This document shows, in pieces, positions 20,441-31,345 of a stretch of 64,000 nucleotides of DNA (positions are counted from its first letter, which is position 1; the number at the start of each line of letters is the position of its first letter). The stretch covers positions 24,625,569-24,689,568 of the forward strand of contig JBBMOA010000015.1 of the NCBI GenBank assembly GCA_037954235.1, written 5' to 3'. Made by a program: the position numbers and the translations under genes. Below the pieces are notes generated by a model, which was not told where the DNA came from, did not search any database, and saw nothing but the letters and a program-made list of their open reading frames with translations. The stretch is from Aulostomus chinensis. Lineage: Eukaryota > Chordata > Actinopteri > Syngnathiformes > Aulostomidae.

Positions 20441-20880
20441 ATAGCTGGAGCAGTGGTTTTAATTTTAACTCAGTTCCTATAAGTTACTCCTCCAGATTTG
20501 GGTGCAGGCTTATAAAGCCTCAGGGCAGACACAGTTTCTATAGGCTGGGTGGGTGACAACACGAAGGAACCAGCAGAGGGGCGTGTTAAACTGCAGCTCT
20601 GCCTGCTGGTCTGAACTCTGGGTGCTTGTCAGGGATTAGTATTGCTAATAAATTGCTCTATGTTCCTAGATAAGAGAGATGCACCATCCAAAGTAGGATG
20701 GACGCCATCTCTCCGAATCACACCAGGCTTTCCCCAGAAGGAGCTCTAATTTTCTATATAAGCCACGTTGTTATATCAGCACCACCTGGACATCCAGCAA
20801 TGGAATGAACACATGCGGCTAAACATGTCGTCACTCGCTAAATTGGGCAGTGGGCCAGAGAAAACTACGGAGTCCGACAT
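20441..20880 (-). pseudogene. LINE-encoded SGNH-esterase-like fragment
   Basis: A minus-strand frame with two stops gives MSDSVVFSGPLPNLASDDMF, FSRMCSFHCWMSRWC, then SSFWGKPGVIRRDGVHP followed by TLDGASLLSRN. FSGPLP and the D-G-V-H motif match the C-terminal catalytic block (D-x-x-H) of SGNH/GDSL esterase domains carried by some vertebrate LINEs. The reverse-transcriptase part expected between this and the 3' UTR is deleted. Confidence 0.6.
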
Positions 20881-20911
20881 TGTTTTAGCGTAGTTGCACA
20901 CCGAAGCCATG

Positions 20912-21177
20912 TTAACCTTCCTGTTGTGTTCCGGTCAAATCTGACCGAATTAAACTTAAAACATCCACAAATATTATTTTTTATACCTGATTGCTTCAAG
21001 GCCTTATGAATTCCTCCACACTGTGCACTTGAACATATAAAAATGATGATCACCACTTTAATGGAGTTTTAAGTGTTTTAAACAACTTTTTTACACAGGT
21101 GGTGTTCCCGGTCAAAAGTGACCGGCAAAGGAAATGAATGGGAATCCAGACAACCATTAGACATAAAACATACATAA

Positions 21178-21214
<37 letters not shown>

Positions 21215-21222
21215 TAACAGGT
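20912..21222. mobile_element. piggyBac-type non-autonomous element (TTAA target)
   Basis: The left end is TTAACCTTCCTGTTGTGTTC, with the CCGGTCAAATCTGACC motif adjoining. The right end reads AACATAACAGG, the complement of CCTGTTATG. An internal GGTCAAAAGTGACCGG repeats the terminal theme. A (CA)n tract occupies 21182-21210. The right TTAA is degraded. Confidence 0.6.
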
Positions 21223-22693
21223 TCATGCCACAAAAAAGCTGACTGGGATGAAAGTCAAATAGACAATCAGATTTCAACAAAATTGTGTCGTTCTCAGGTC
21301 AGACAGGACCAGGCAGGTTGAGTTCTCAACGGGTCGGGGCGGCCCGACAAATCCGAAGGGATTTGCAGGTTCGGGTCAAAAATGTATACAAGCGGGTCAG
21401 GTTGTGTCGGACGTTGGCCAGCCTTTTTATTTTAACCAAAAAAAAACAATCCCTGGTAAAGAAAGTCTCTGGCAGGCTGCTGCCTGCAACATGCATCATG
21501 GAGAGGGGCGGGGCCAGACCTGACGTTGCCGCGTGCACGTCTTCAGCCTGGCCCTGGAGGAGAAGATGGAGTCTGTGACACGTGAACTTGCTGCAGGTGA
21601 ATTCACTGTCGCTAGAATCACGACGAGAGGAGGGGGGAAACCAGAGGGTGGAAAGTGTTTGCAGAGGTTCAAGATTCTGATGGAAGTTCTAGCATCAGAT
21701 GACGTTTTTTCCTGTTGTGTTATTTTAGTGTTTGAACTACAATGTGTGGAGTGAAAAGAAGCCCTGCTGGCACGTGTTTGACTTCTAGTTATTTATTATT
21801 TTGTGATTTTATTCAGTTCTTATTCACCCTGACACGCCTCAGTTCGTCTTCAAGTGTATTGTTTCAGTTGTTCGTATTGTTAACTGGCTTGAACAAATGT
21901 TTGTTTGGAGTTCCTGTCTGCTGAAAAGGGTGGTGAACTACAGAGTAAAGAAAATAAAACCAAAACAAGAACAAAATAAAATAAGAATATAAACGCAGCA
22001 TTTTGGGGTTCCAAAAAGCCGCAGCAACCATTCAGGAAACCTCCCAACCTCCCTGTGGCCTCCCTGCCTTCAGGTGCCGACCCAACCAAAACACACAGTG
22101 AAGGAATAACAGTTCTGGGGCCACAAACAGGCGGCCGGCGGGCCAGATGGGGCCCGGGGGCCACCTTCTGAGGATCATTGACATGAACCAACTCATGGCG
22201 ATGGTGTGGATAACAACAGTTACCAGGTCACCACAAATGTTCAGAGTTGCCATTTCTGATATCAAATATCCACTTTCTTCTTCCATTCTTATGAGGCCAA
22301 TTATTATCCCAGTCATTATTGCTGTCATTGATATCTGTGTTTTGTTCATCACTGCTGTTACTGACCTGATGACTAATTTCTGTATTTTGTCTCCTTCTTT
22401 ACTTGTTTATTCTCTTCAGTCTCCAACAGGACCTTTACAGGACAGAGATGTCCAGCACCCAGTGAAGGACTTTACTGAGCTCATGTGGAGAGACGCCTCT
22501 CACCTGGGACTTCCTCAGCTTCACTCCTCCTTCAGCGCTTCATCTCTTTTTCCTGTCATTTATGATTTATTTATCCACCCATTTATTTATTCTACTCCTT
22601 TTACAAGTACCTTCTTCAGATATGTCATTCATTAGCCTGCCATGATAGATATTGTGGCATTAATAAAACACGAGATACAAAGAAACTGAACAG

Positions 22694-22735
<42 letters not shown>

Positions 22736-23129
22736 GTTTCTGCAAATATGGCTTCAGTTGCTTTGATTCTCGTGTCTTATTTCATGGTTCAGTTGTTGAC
22801 ACTTGGTCTTTTCTCACTGTTAACTTGTCTCTCCTGCTTCATGTAAAATAAAAGAACATTTTTAAAGTTGATCTGAAACTCAGGTGAGACCAGTTAGACT
22901 GTGGTGGCCCGACACTCTCTGGGTTTAGCAGCAGCTCAGTCACCACTTTTGATTGAACGACTGTGGTTCTACCAGCACACGAGAACTGGACAACAGTCCA
23001 TTTATTGGACTTCTTTACAAACGGAACACAGAGCATCAGACCAGTTTAGGGCCGAGTGGAGTCGATCCAGAAATCCAGCTGCTGCGTCCAGGACATGAGC
23101 CAGTTGATTTGAGCCGTTTCAAACACACC
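21223..23129. other. Transposon-like, non-coding; (CA)n at 22697-22731
   Basis: Contains CGGGTCGGGGCGGCCCGAC and GGGTCAGG words near 21330-21400 that resemble hAT-type MITEs. A 162-codon frame at 22147-22635 has no recognisable domain or splice context. An AATAAA lies near 22847. Confidence 0.4.
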
Positions 23130-24524
23130 TCTATCTTCAGCATGCAGATGAACAACAACAATGGATCGACATACATGTGCAAGCAGATCTTCTCAAACAT
23201 GAACTACATCAAGTCAAAATACCGCACGCGGCTCACAGACGAGAGCTTGCAGTCCTGTGGGAAGATTAAATTTCATCTGACGTGCCCGATGTTGAGAAGC
23301 TGTCCAGCGATGTCCGAAAGCAGAAACCGCATTAAACGGGTGAGAACACAATCCTGTCATACGCACATATTTAAAAGTGCATACCTTTTTTATAAAGAGA
23401 TTTATGGGTTTTTTTTACATATATTTGGAATGACACTTCGGGTTATTATTTTTTTTTATTGCTCAGGTCCGAGGATTGCTGCGCTTGTACTGTGCAATGC
23501 GTTTCTGTTGCTGAGATGACAGTGAAAAGAGAAGAGGAAGCTGCTGCATTGAACACTTGCACTGTCTTATTTGGCGTTTGCAGGAAACCACAGAGAAGAG
23601 GATAATGCACAGAAATCAAACTTGAACTGCCTTATTTGAATATATGTGCTTCAATGTTCAAAAAGCTACTCTACCGTGTTTTATTTTTTCAAAAGCTGCC
23701 TTTTAATTGAAGGCTGTTTTTATTCATAATAGTTTGAAAATGTAGCCTATTCATTTGTGTCTGTTGTCGCCATGAGAGGTAGAAAGAAAAGGATTTTCCT
23801 GCCTTTGTGTCATTTGCACTGACAGGCTACTTAACTTGGCATTTGCAGAACTGAGCAAGGCACAATGCACAGAAATGCCCTGAAATCGAAATTAAACTTG
23901 ATTATTTTTTTTTTACGTAGCCTGCTTAGGGTACCTTTTCAAAAGGCTGCTGTTGAATTTTTATAATGGCAGGTTGCATTTTAATTTCAGCCGTTTTATT
24001 GCACTTTGTTGCCCAGATAATGAGGGGAAAAAAGAGGAAGCTTGTAATCTTATTGAGTTTAGAAGAGGATTGTGTTGTTATTGAGGTTAGATGCGAACTG
24101 CATTTCATTTCCATGGGAAGGTCTGAATTCAATTATTTTGGTTTTTTCAAATCCTCAGAATAAAAAAATAACATGAAAATTCAGACTTCTTTACCGTATT
24201 TGATTTCATCAATGCAACAAAACACATTACATCGATATTGCAATGAAAGTGAAACTTAAAGCACCAAATATTGTACAGCAGAGTAGTCATGTGGTGTGTC
24301 ATTCTCTTCAGGCTGCAGGGAAAATTAACATTTAATCATGAATGCTCATCATTTATATCTAACCTTAATAGTCGGCTAATATAGCTGACATACACTTACA
24401 GCCTGTTTTGCCTTCATTATAAGGCTCGTATTGGGCTTTGAAGTTTTTGCGGCTCCAGACAGATTTGGTGTTTGCTTTATTGCTCCACTTTGGCCCTTTG
24501 AACATGTTGGGTTGCTGACCCCTG
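23130..24524 (+). mobile_element. hAT transposon relic (dimerisation domain and 3' end)
   Basis: At 23150-23340 a frame gives GSTYMCKQIFSNMNYIKSKY followed by RTRLTDESLQSC. This is the hAT C-terminal dimerisation pattern (CEQ.FS.M..IKS..R..L.D..L...LR) seen in GTF2IRD2/SCAND3/ZBED-like transposases. The region ends at 24524 with GTTGGGTTGCTGACCCCTG, a hAT-type terminus (complement CAGGGGTCAGCAAC). The transposase catalytic core is not identifiable upstream. Confidence 0.6.
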
Positions 24525-24705
24525 CCTGAAACTGTCCTCCTGTCACATGACAGGAGTCATCCAGTCATGTGACAGAATGACTCCAGTCATGTCAGTGATG
24601 TCACTTGGCAGGACTGTCATTGCCGTCACATTATAGAAAAGAATTCAGACTCCATATTTATTGAGCAGTTCTGGTCTTAAAACACTTGACAGCTACAGGA
24701 GATTC

Positions 24706-26124
24706 ATGATGGCTCAGTATCTTCAAATCAGCACTGGACAGAAGGCTATGACTCCACTGGGTTGTTTGTTTGGAGCATTCAAAGATCTGGTGCATCTCGG
24801 TACCAGCTGTATTTATGCACTCAACGATCCTGGTGAATGGGATTCTGCTCCTCCATCTCTAAGGCTGACGGAGCAGGAGGAACTGACTGAGAGGAAAGCT
24901 GCCCTTGAGCAGCTTCAGTCCCTGTGTGAGGACACACAGGCAGAAAATGAGGATTTGAGGGAACAAGTTTCTGCTCTTGAATGTGAGAATAGAAGTGCAG
25001 TCCAGGAGATACAGAACCTCACTGCTGTGGTGTCCAACCTCCAAACAGTCCAAGACAAGAACCAGACTCAGATAGAAGATCTGAACACAACAGTCCACAG
25101 GCTTCTGCATGAAGGGAGGATCCCTCAGGAGGAGAACAATGAGCTCAGAAAAGAGCTGACCCTCGTTCAGTCTCTGAGGGAGAGTGAACAGGTGGAGATG
25201 AGATGTATCAAGGACAACCGGAATGAGAAGAATACTGAACTTGAGCAGCTCCAGTCTCTGTGTGACAAGAGATGGACAGAAAATCAGAATTTGTGTGGAC
25301 AAGTTTCTTGTCTTGGACAAGAGAAGATCATTTCATATCAGGTGGTAGAGAACCTGTCTGCCATGGTGGGCAACCTTGAGTCTGTGAGGGAGGAGAACCA
25401 GACTCAGATTAGAAACCTGAACTCACAAGTCCACAATCTTCAGCTTGAGGTGAAGACAGTTTACAAGGAGAAGTGTGACCTCAAGTGTGAGCTCAAATTC
25501 ATCCAGGCAGAGATGAACAAAATCAGAGACAAACTCACTGAGAAGAACAGGAAACTTGAACAGCTGAAATCCAGGAATGAGGAGAGAGAGGCAGAAAAAG
25601 GATATTTGAGGAGCCGAGTCTCTACTGCATCTCAGGAGACAGAGACCTTCACTGCTGAATTGGCCCACCTTGACTCAAGGAAGGACAAGGACTCCACAAA
25701 GACTGACAGTCTGAACGGTGAAGTTCAGATTGCTCAGAAGGAAATCCTGGGAAATCGTAATGATTTAAAAAGCTGTGTGCAACAGGAAAATCAGGACCTT
25801 CAAGCGAAGGTCCAGCAAACTTCTGAAGAGCAAAAAGACTCTCCCATACGTCCAGCCAGGGAAGAGCAACCGGATGCTCCCATATGTGCTTCTGCCATGG
25901 AGTCATGGGATTCTGCCCCATGTCCTGCAACTGAAAAGCAGAATGATGGGGGCACCCTGGAGACTGGACCTGCTACGGGTCAAACCAGAGGTTTACTGAG
26001 CCGTATGGCATCTGGTGTAAAAAAACCTCTGCGTTATTTGTTTTACTTTTATAATGTTTTATTTTATATATTTGTTTGGTTTTATTTGGTTACTTTAGAT
26101 GATCCTGATCACAACAACAGTTGA
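24706..26124 (+). CDS. Uncharacterised tail-anchored coiled-coil protein, 472 residues
   Basis: An uninterrupted single-exon frame starts at ATG 24706 (a second ATG follows at 24709) and stops at TGA 26122-26124. Residues about 55-370 are heptad-rich coiled coil. Three related segments begin near residues 66 (LEQLQSLCEDTQAENEDL), 178 (LEQLQSLCDKRWTENQNL) and 283 (LEQLKSRNEEREAEKGYL), so the coil arose by internal duplication of a unit of about 105-112 residues. A Pro/Ser/Glu-rich linker follows. Next come a basic KKPLRYL and one hydrophobic helix (YFYNVLFYIFVWFYLVTL) about 10 residues before the C-terminus, a classic tail anchor pointing to ER, nuclear-envelope or mitochondrial outer membrane. 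No named family is recognised. It may be a retrogene or a tether/scaffold protein; function is inferred from architecture only. Confidence 0.7.
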   Translation: MMAQYLQISTGQKAMTPLGCLFGAFKDLVHLGTSCIYALNDPGEWDSAPPSLRLTEQEELTERKAALEQLQSLCEDTQAENEDLREQVSALECENRSAVQEIQNLTAVVSNLQTVQDKNQTQIEDLNTTVHRLLHEGRIPQEENNELRKELTLVQSLRESEQVEMRCIKDNRNEKNTELEQLQSLCDKRWTENQNLCGQVSCLGQEKIISYQVVENLSAMVGNLESVREENQTQIRNLNSQVHNLQLEVKTVYKEKCDLKCELKFIQAEMNKIRDKLTEKNRKLEQLKSRNEEREAEKGYLRSRVSTASQETETFTAELAHLDSRKDKDSTKTDSLNGEVQIAQKEILGNRNDLKSCVQQENQDLQAKVQQTSEEQKDSPIRPAREEQPDAPICASAMESWDSAPCPATEKQNDGGTLETGPATGQTRGLLSRMASGVKKPLRYLFYFYNVLFYIFVWFYLVTLDDPDHNNS

Positions 26125-26194
26125 TCCCAGCTTGATTAGTTGTGTGCTTTGCAGTTTAAAGCACTTCAGCAATACCTGTGGGGTCCCTTATCCT

Positions 26195-26345
26195 CACTGA
26201 CCGCAGGTATTCAACCTCACAGAGGGAGATTGTACCTTGCAGGTTGCAGCTCCTAGACTCTGGAACGCTCTCCCACTGGACATGAGGACACTGTGGACAC
26301 CTTTAGAAGAAGCTAAAGACCCATTTGTTTGGTAATATTATTGTT
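26195..26345 (+). pseudogene. L2-type LINE polyprotein C-terminus
   Basis: A frame gives VAAPRLWNALPLDMRTLWTP and then a degraded FKK-LK(T)..F-like end (EEAKDPFVW). That is the APRLWNSLP...R....FK..LKT.LF signature at the end of L2/CR1 polyproteins. Confidence 0.65.
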
Positions 26346-27049
26346 CATGATGGAATCGTCCCTCTGTACCTGCCCACACAGGTCAAATGATTCCCTCTTT
26401 AAAACAGCTCTTCCATTACATGGATGTACATCACAACAGTCACAGCTCACAGATGCTTCTATTCCCTCCAGTGGGAGGCGCTACAAGTGACTGATAAGGG
26501 TCAGGGGGTCAGGCTTCGTTGAAGTAATGGATCTGGATGAGGTTGTTAGGGGAGGGATAAGGTAGTGGCAAAGTTCAGGCTGTAGTGGTGCTCAGCAGGG
26601 CAGGACAAAACATAACATCCTGATGGCATTGAGTGTGATTTCTGCAACAACCAATCAATGACAGCGGGTGGTGACCTGCTCATGTGACGCTTGTGTTGAT
26701 GATTACTGGGTCTCCTCGATGCTCATTTATCATGAAATGAATCTCTCTGTGTGAAACACCTGAAGACTCCTGAGTTCTTTCACATGCTGGCATCTTTGAA
26801 ACTCCCACTGGAACATTCACAACTGCTCCGTTATGTCTTTATATTAGAGGTGGACTTTTAAGATAATCAAGGGCTCCAGACTAAACGCTCAAAGGACCGG
26901 CCAGGGCTCAGAGCTGTTTTTGTTTCCTTTTCTCTTTTTTTGCCCTTGTGTGTTCTGTTTCTGGTTCATCAGTACGTGGCACTGTAAAGTGTCATGCAAG
27001 TCCAGGTCTCCAGCAATTCACGGCCATTTGCAGTCAACACAGAAAACTG
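26346..27049. other. Non-coding flank at the start of the tRNA-cassette region
   Basis: No gene recognised. Confidence 0.4.
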
Positions 27050-27265
27050 GCCATGAGCCTACCCTAATCCTTCCAAATGCAGGGAGCATTTCAGCCGTCT
27101 TTACGGTCTGCATGAATGGCTGAAAGACTTCTGGACTGCAACTGGTTCTGGTTTTATCAGCAACTTTGACTGTTTTTGGACCGATCCTGTCCTTCACAGA
27201 TCTGATGGCCCACACCCCAACATGAAAGGAGTTTGACAAAACTTCATGAAGTTCATTGCTTTTCA
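27050..27265 (+). pseudogene. SGNH-LINE 3' fragment at the head of the first tRNA cassette
   Basis: The same sequence occurs at 45160-45370, 56520-56730 and 61576-61790. A frame gives WLKDFWTATGSGFISNFDCF, then DGPHPNMKGV containing the D-x-x-H block of SGNH esterases. Only the last about 70 codons remain here. Confidence 0.65.
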
Positions 27266-28243
27266 TTCTGATTGATGCTCATGTCAGCATGACCCTGAAC
27301 CAGTAGCCACTCCCACTCAACATGAAGAGCATCTTACCTCCCTCAATAATTTACCAGCCACCATACAGGTGTCAAGTACTCCAGTACATTACACAGCAAG
27401 ACTGTCAAAAAAACCTGTTAGTATGTGTTTGCACAGGTGGGTTCTGTCTGACTTGATTACTATTAAAATACTTCCTGCTAGTCAGTTTAGTCACTCACTT
27501 TCAAAGGGTTGTCTGTGGAATCTAAGAGCCATCTTTAATTGGTAATGATTTTATTTTAGCACATTTTATTTTCCTTTTTGAAACTTGGTCAGAGTCTGAA
27601 GTTCCTCTCATTCAGGCGTCCTCATGGTCATAGTTTTTGGAATAATCTTAGGCTCTCCGGTTTTGGGCAGGGGGGGGGGGTGGTCTGCTTCACTTGGATA
27701 AATGCTGAGTGGAAATGGAAATCCTCAACAGTGTGATCTCATTATCACAAAAGTTTTAAAAAATTGACTCAAAGTGAGCTGGGTAGGACGCTGTCACAGA
27801 AGCTCAATGAATGAGTAGGTTCTCTTTTTCATGGGACGTGGATGAGAGTGAAACAAGAACTTTCTGTATTCAACAAGATTTTAGTTTGTTGGCATTTTTT
27901 CAAAGAGACCAACCAAATCTCTTAGTGGTGCAGATGTCTGATGACTCCACAGAGCAGACTGGAGCGCTCAGCCTCACTCACCTGTGTGAGACACAGCGGA
28001 GCCACCGTGTGTGATGGAGTTTCATTTTAGGCTCCAAGAGACTGGATTTAATTGGTGTTTTGAGGCCAACTGGCAGCGATGAATGACAGAACCATTGTTC
28101 CATGAGGGAGCTGGTGTCAGGTCAGTCCCTGTTTCTACAAGACCTCCTGCTTCAGAGACAAATGGTGAAACATTCAAGACTCAAATTCCTGTTCTTGTGA
28201 CAATCCTGCACTCCTAAAGCAAAGCCTGTTCAATAAATGGTAG

Positions 28244-28315
28244 AGCAGAGTGGCGCAGCGGAAGCGTGCTGGGCCCATAACCCAGAGGTCGATGGATCAA
28301 AACCATCCTCTGCTA
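28244..28315 (+). tRNA. Initiator tRNA-Met (CAT), cassette A
   Basis: This is a 72-nt gene with acceptor AGCAGAG/CTCTGCT, anticodon arm CTGGG CCCATAA CCCAG and the iMet hallmark GGG/CCC anticodon-stem pairs. It differs from the canonical copy at 42471 by one G to A in the T loop (GGATCAAAACC), still compatible with the B-box consensus. No CCA is encoded. No TTTT terminator occurs until 28435-28438, 120 nt downstream. Confidence 0.9.
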
Positions 28316-28529
28316 AATGAAAAGACCAAAATAAACGTAATTGTCTAGAGATGTTTATCTGTTAAAACAGGTTGGAGAAGAAACTGGTCTTCCTGCAGAA
28401 CCACAAACCATTCTGAGTGTTAATAACAGTCTACTTTTGACTGAAGCAGAAGTTTACTGATAGAGGTGTTCAATTTAACCTCACTGATAAATTTCCATTT
28501 CTATACTGATGATCTGCAATGGTACGAGG

Positions 28530-28615
28530 GGGGTGGAGCCTATCCCAGCAGTTTTCGGGCAAGGGGCGGGGTTAATCCCGGATAAGTCGCCAGTCCATGG
28601 CGGGGCCAACACATA
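28530..28615 (-). mobile_element. SINE 3' fragment
   Basis: GGGTGGAGCCTATCCCAGCAG and GCCAGTCCATGGCGGGGCC match the 3' half of the tRNA/L2-type SINE in reverse. The same fragment lies at the same position after the iMet genes at 42471 and 54014. Confidence 0.7.
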
Positions 28616-28966
28616 TAAACAGAACGATTAAAAAAATGTTCATTCCCAGTTTTCAGTTAGAGACAGGATTTAAGTGTGGAAGATTTTTTTGTGTCTTCAA
28701 TTTAATTCTAAGTGTTGTAAACTGTTTCAAAACTATTCTACGGTGAAACAGTTCAAGTGTTTTCTCATGAAGCTGAATGTTCTATTATATACTTTTTTAT
28801 CGTGTTTCTTTCATGTCCTCCTGAGATTAAAGACAGAATTCTAGGTACAAATAAATACACCATCAAAGCCCTGATGATATCATCATAAATTCTGACTTTG
28901 ATCTGGAGGCTCTTGCTTCAAATAAAATCAGTTGTTCCAGGGGAAAGTCTGCACATAAACACACAA

Positions 28967-28967
28967 A

Positions 28968-29036
<69 letters not shown>
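28967..29036. repeat. (CA)n microsatellite in cassette A
   Basis: About 35 CA units with a few CATA interruptions. Present at the homologous place in every cassette. Confidence 0.9.
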
Positions 29037-29039
<3 letters not shown>

Positions 29040-29065
29040 CCCAGTGAATAACACATATTTTTCAT

Positions 29066-29577
29066 CACTTAAACCTCCAATGGAGGATTGAAAAAGATTC
29101 CACATGTTGGTCAACCAGAGAAGCTTCAACTGGTGAATCACACAACCATGCATGAAGGTCAAGCTGCATTATCTGCTGTGGCCATTAGCAGGGGAATTAG
29201 CTCAAATGGTAGAGCGCTCGCTTAGCATGCGAGAGGTAGAGGGATCGATGCCCTCATTCTCCAGAATACTTGTGCTTCTTCTTTTGTTGTTCAGAGGAGC
29301 TGCTGTGTGACGAATGCTGACGTTTGTCCACAAGTGTGAGAAAGGATCACCCTGCTACTGGAAATGTGAATGAACACGTGCTCAGGTCAAAGCTGGAATG
29401 AAACCAGTGACTTTGAACCACCCACATAGTGAAGGAGTTCATCCTGCAGGTTGAGGGCAGCTTTTAAATTAATTCAACATTGATTATGACCTTCATGCAT
29501 GGTTGTGTGATTCACCAGTTGAAGCTTCTCTGGTTGACCAACATGTGGAATCTTTTTCAATCCTCCAGTGTGGTTTA
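29066..29577. repeat. Inverted duplication centred on the tRNA-Ala gene
   Basis: 29485-29577 is the reverse complement of 29066-29163 (words ACCAGAGAAGCTTCAACTGG and CCACATGTTGGTC in opposite orientation). The turn of about 320 bp contains the tRNA-Ala gene. After a LINE insertion (29579-29945) the inverted copy continues from 29950 outward. Confidence 0.8.
29191..29263 (+). tRNA. tRNA-Ala (AGC), cassette A
   Basis: This 73-nt gene has acceptor GGGGAAT/ATTCTCC, A-box TAGCTCAAATGG, anticodon loop TTAGCAT (AGC), T arm GAGGG ATCGATG CCCTC and discriminator A. The T stem is internally consistent (GAGGG/CCCTC). A TTTT terminator starts 19 nt downstream (29282). The gene sits at the turn of an inverted duplication (arms 29066-29163 and 29485-29577). 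Confidence 0.93.
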
Positions 29578-29578
29578 A

Positions 29579-29945
29579 GTCAAGGCAATTTTATTTGTAG
29601 AGCCCGTTTTCACAAACACTTTGTCTAAAAGGGCTTTAAATGACATCATAACAACATCCTCTGCCCTTAGACCTCCACATCAACTGAGGAAAAACTCCAT
29701 CGAAAAACCAAGCCAGCTTGATTGGGGACTGGATGGCAGACTGTTTCATGGGAGGGGAGTTCAGGATGGTGTAACAGAAGGGAAAAAAGGGGGGTAGGAG
29801 GGCAATGAAGGTGGCGCTTGGAGCAGAGAGATGGAGCTCCAGTAGATCTGTGGAAACACAGAGAGACTGAGAGAAACCAAGGCCAAACTACAAAGGGCAA
29901 CAAGTAATGGTAATGACAGTTCCAAAATGTGCGGGGAGGAGAGGA
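29579..29945 (-). mobile_element. LINE 3' UTR fragment inserted in the inverted arm
   Basis: A shortened copy of the (TTGCC)-tailed LINE 3' region. The tail is at 29580 (CAAGGCAATTTTATTTGTAG), and the fragment ends in GAGGAGAGGAGG near 29945. The flanking cassette sequence resumes directly after it. Confidence 0.7.
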
Positions 29946-29949
29946 GGGG

Positions 29950-29974
29950 ATGAAAAATATGGGTTAGTCACTGG

Positions 29975-30024
<50 letters not shown>

Positions 30025-30780
30025 AGACTTTCCCTTGTAACAAGTGATTTGATTTGGAAACCATCTTTTCTAAATCTCCCTCCAAAAACCCTCTTTTGCA
30101 TCTTTGTACCACAGTTGTGTCCTCATCAGGCACCACAGTATCCAGTATGTTCAGTTCAAACAAGTCGTTCTTGATTGATGTTCATGTTGAATGATGATGT
30201 CATCATTGATTCTCCTAGAATCATCTGAACAAACCCTCCCTCAACATCATGAAGCAAAACATATTCACATTAGTGATTCCATTGATGAAGTGAAAAGCTG
30301 AGTTCATCAGACTGGTCTGATAGGATCAACTACTGTTGGTTCTGGTGTGGACACAGCAACCTGTCAGGAAACATGAGTCAGATCAAAGTCAAGATTAAAG
30401 CAAGAGCCTCCAGATCCAAGTCAGAATTAACGATGATGTCATCAGGGCTTTGATGGTGTATTTATTTGTACCTAAAATTCTGTCTTTGATCTCAGGAGGA
30501 CATGAAAGAAATAATAAAAAGTATATAAGAGCACATTCAGCTTCATTAGAAAACACTTGAACTGTTTAGTAGTAGAATTTGTTTAAAACAGTTTACAACA
30601 CTTAGTGACAGGATTTAAGTGTGGAAGCTTTTTTTGTATTTTCAAATTAATCCGAACTTAAACTGGGGATGAGCAGTTTTAGGTAGTTCATATTCTAATA
30701 TAAAGAGGAAGTCTTGTCATTCACTTTTGGAAAAAAAGAGAAAAACTATGTGAAGGTCCTGGCCCCAGCTCCAGATGGTA
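29950..30780 (-). repeat. Inverted cassette segment with (TG)n
   Basis: Reverse complement of sequence also present at 54600-55140 (plus orientation), including TCATCAGGCACCACAGTATC and a (TG)n at 29977-30022. It belongs to the block in which tRNA genes lie on the minus strand. Confidence 0.75.
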
Positions 30781-30797
30781 GAGACAGATAGAGAGAG

Positions 30798-30971
30798 ATG
30801 AGGAAGCAAAGAAGTGTTCTGATCCTCTTCAGTGCTCTGGTGTTGTTGAGTTCTTCTCAGCTACGTCATGAAGACGTGCTGGCAGTGGGCGCTGGTGGAA
30901 GTTTGCAGCACTCACTGGAAAGTCCTGAGGCTCGTCCCATTCTGAAGCAGCAGCTGCTCCAAGCCAGATGA
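30798..30971 (+). CDS. Small ORF: predicted 57-residue secreted peptide (copy 1)
   Basis: ATG at 30798 opens MRKQRSVLILFSALVLLSSS, a textbook signal peptide (basic n-region, Leu-rich core, small residues before QLRHED). A short mature part follows, containing GAGGSLQHSLESPEARPILK and ending LLQAR at TGA 30969-30971. AATAAA lies about 40 nt downstream (near 31013), so a compact mRNA-like unit is visible. A copy with a single silent-position difference lies on the minus strand at 52789-52962. A third, partial relic at 35266-35345 reads on past this stop to LLQASQHFNSLV, which suggests that the ancestral frame was slightly longer. No peptide-hormone or antimicrobial family was recognised. It may be a relic of an exon carried along by duplication. 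Confidence 0.4.
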   Translation: MRKQRSVLILFSALVLLSSSQLRHEDVLAVGAGGSLQHSLESPEARPILKQQLLQAR

Positions 30972-31171
30972 CTCTTTGACTCTCTTGTGTAGGAGTGAAG
31001 GACAAAATCAAAATAAAGAATTGTTACTGTTTCCATGGAGCACATTCCTCTTGTTCTGATACAAAAACTCATCAGCTTCTATCATGTAGTTACAGAAATG
31101 TTGATGACACTGGGATGTTTGGTTTGAATGCTGTCACTGTCAAGTGCCAGTTCATGATTTTGCAGAAAATC

Positions 31172-31345
31172 CAACATGGTGGAGCAGTGGTCAGGACTGT
31201 CCCCTCACAGCAAGGAGGTTCTGGGTTTGAGCCCTGTCTCCAGCACAGGGTCTTTCTGGGTGAGTCTGCATGTTCTCCCTGTGCCTGTGTGGGTTCTCTC
31301 TGGTACGCCAGCTTCCTCCCACAGTCCAAAGAAATCAAGAGGGGA
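31172..31345 (+). mobile_element. SINE 5' fragment
   Basis: ATGGTGGAGCAGTGGTCAGG (A-box region) and GGTTCTGGGTTTGAGCCC (B-box region), then GTGTGGGTTCTCTCTGG. It is truncated after CACAGTCCAAAG. The reverse copy is at 52378-52590. Confidence 0.75.

Noticed and set aside
22147..22635. A 162-codon membrane-like frame
   Set aside because: No recognisable domain, poor start context, and located in transposon-like DNA.
24661..24705. A start upstream of the coiled-coil gene at 24661
   Set aside because: That codon is TTG; the first ATG in frame is 24706, a better eukaryotic start.
29390..29460. Another tRNA in the cassette (GGTTTCATTCC B-box-like word on minus, also near 43680 and 55480)
   Set aside because: No acceptor or anticodon arm could be drawn around it.
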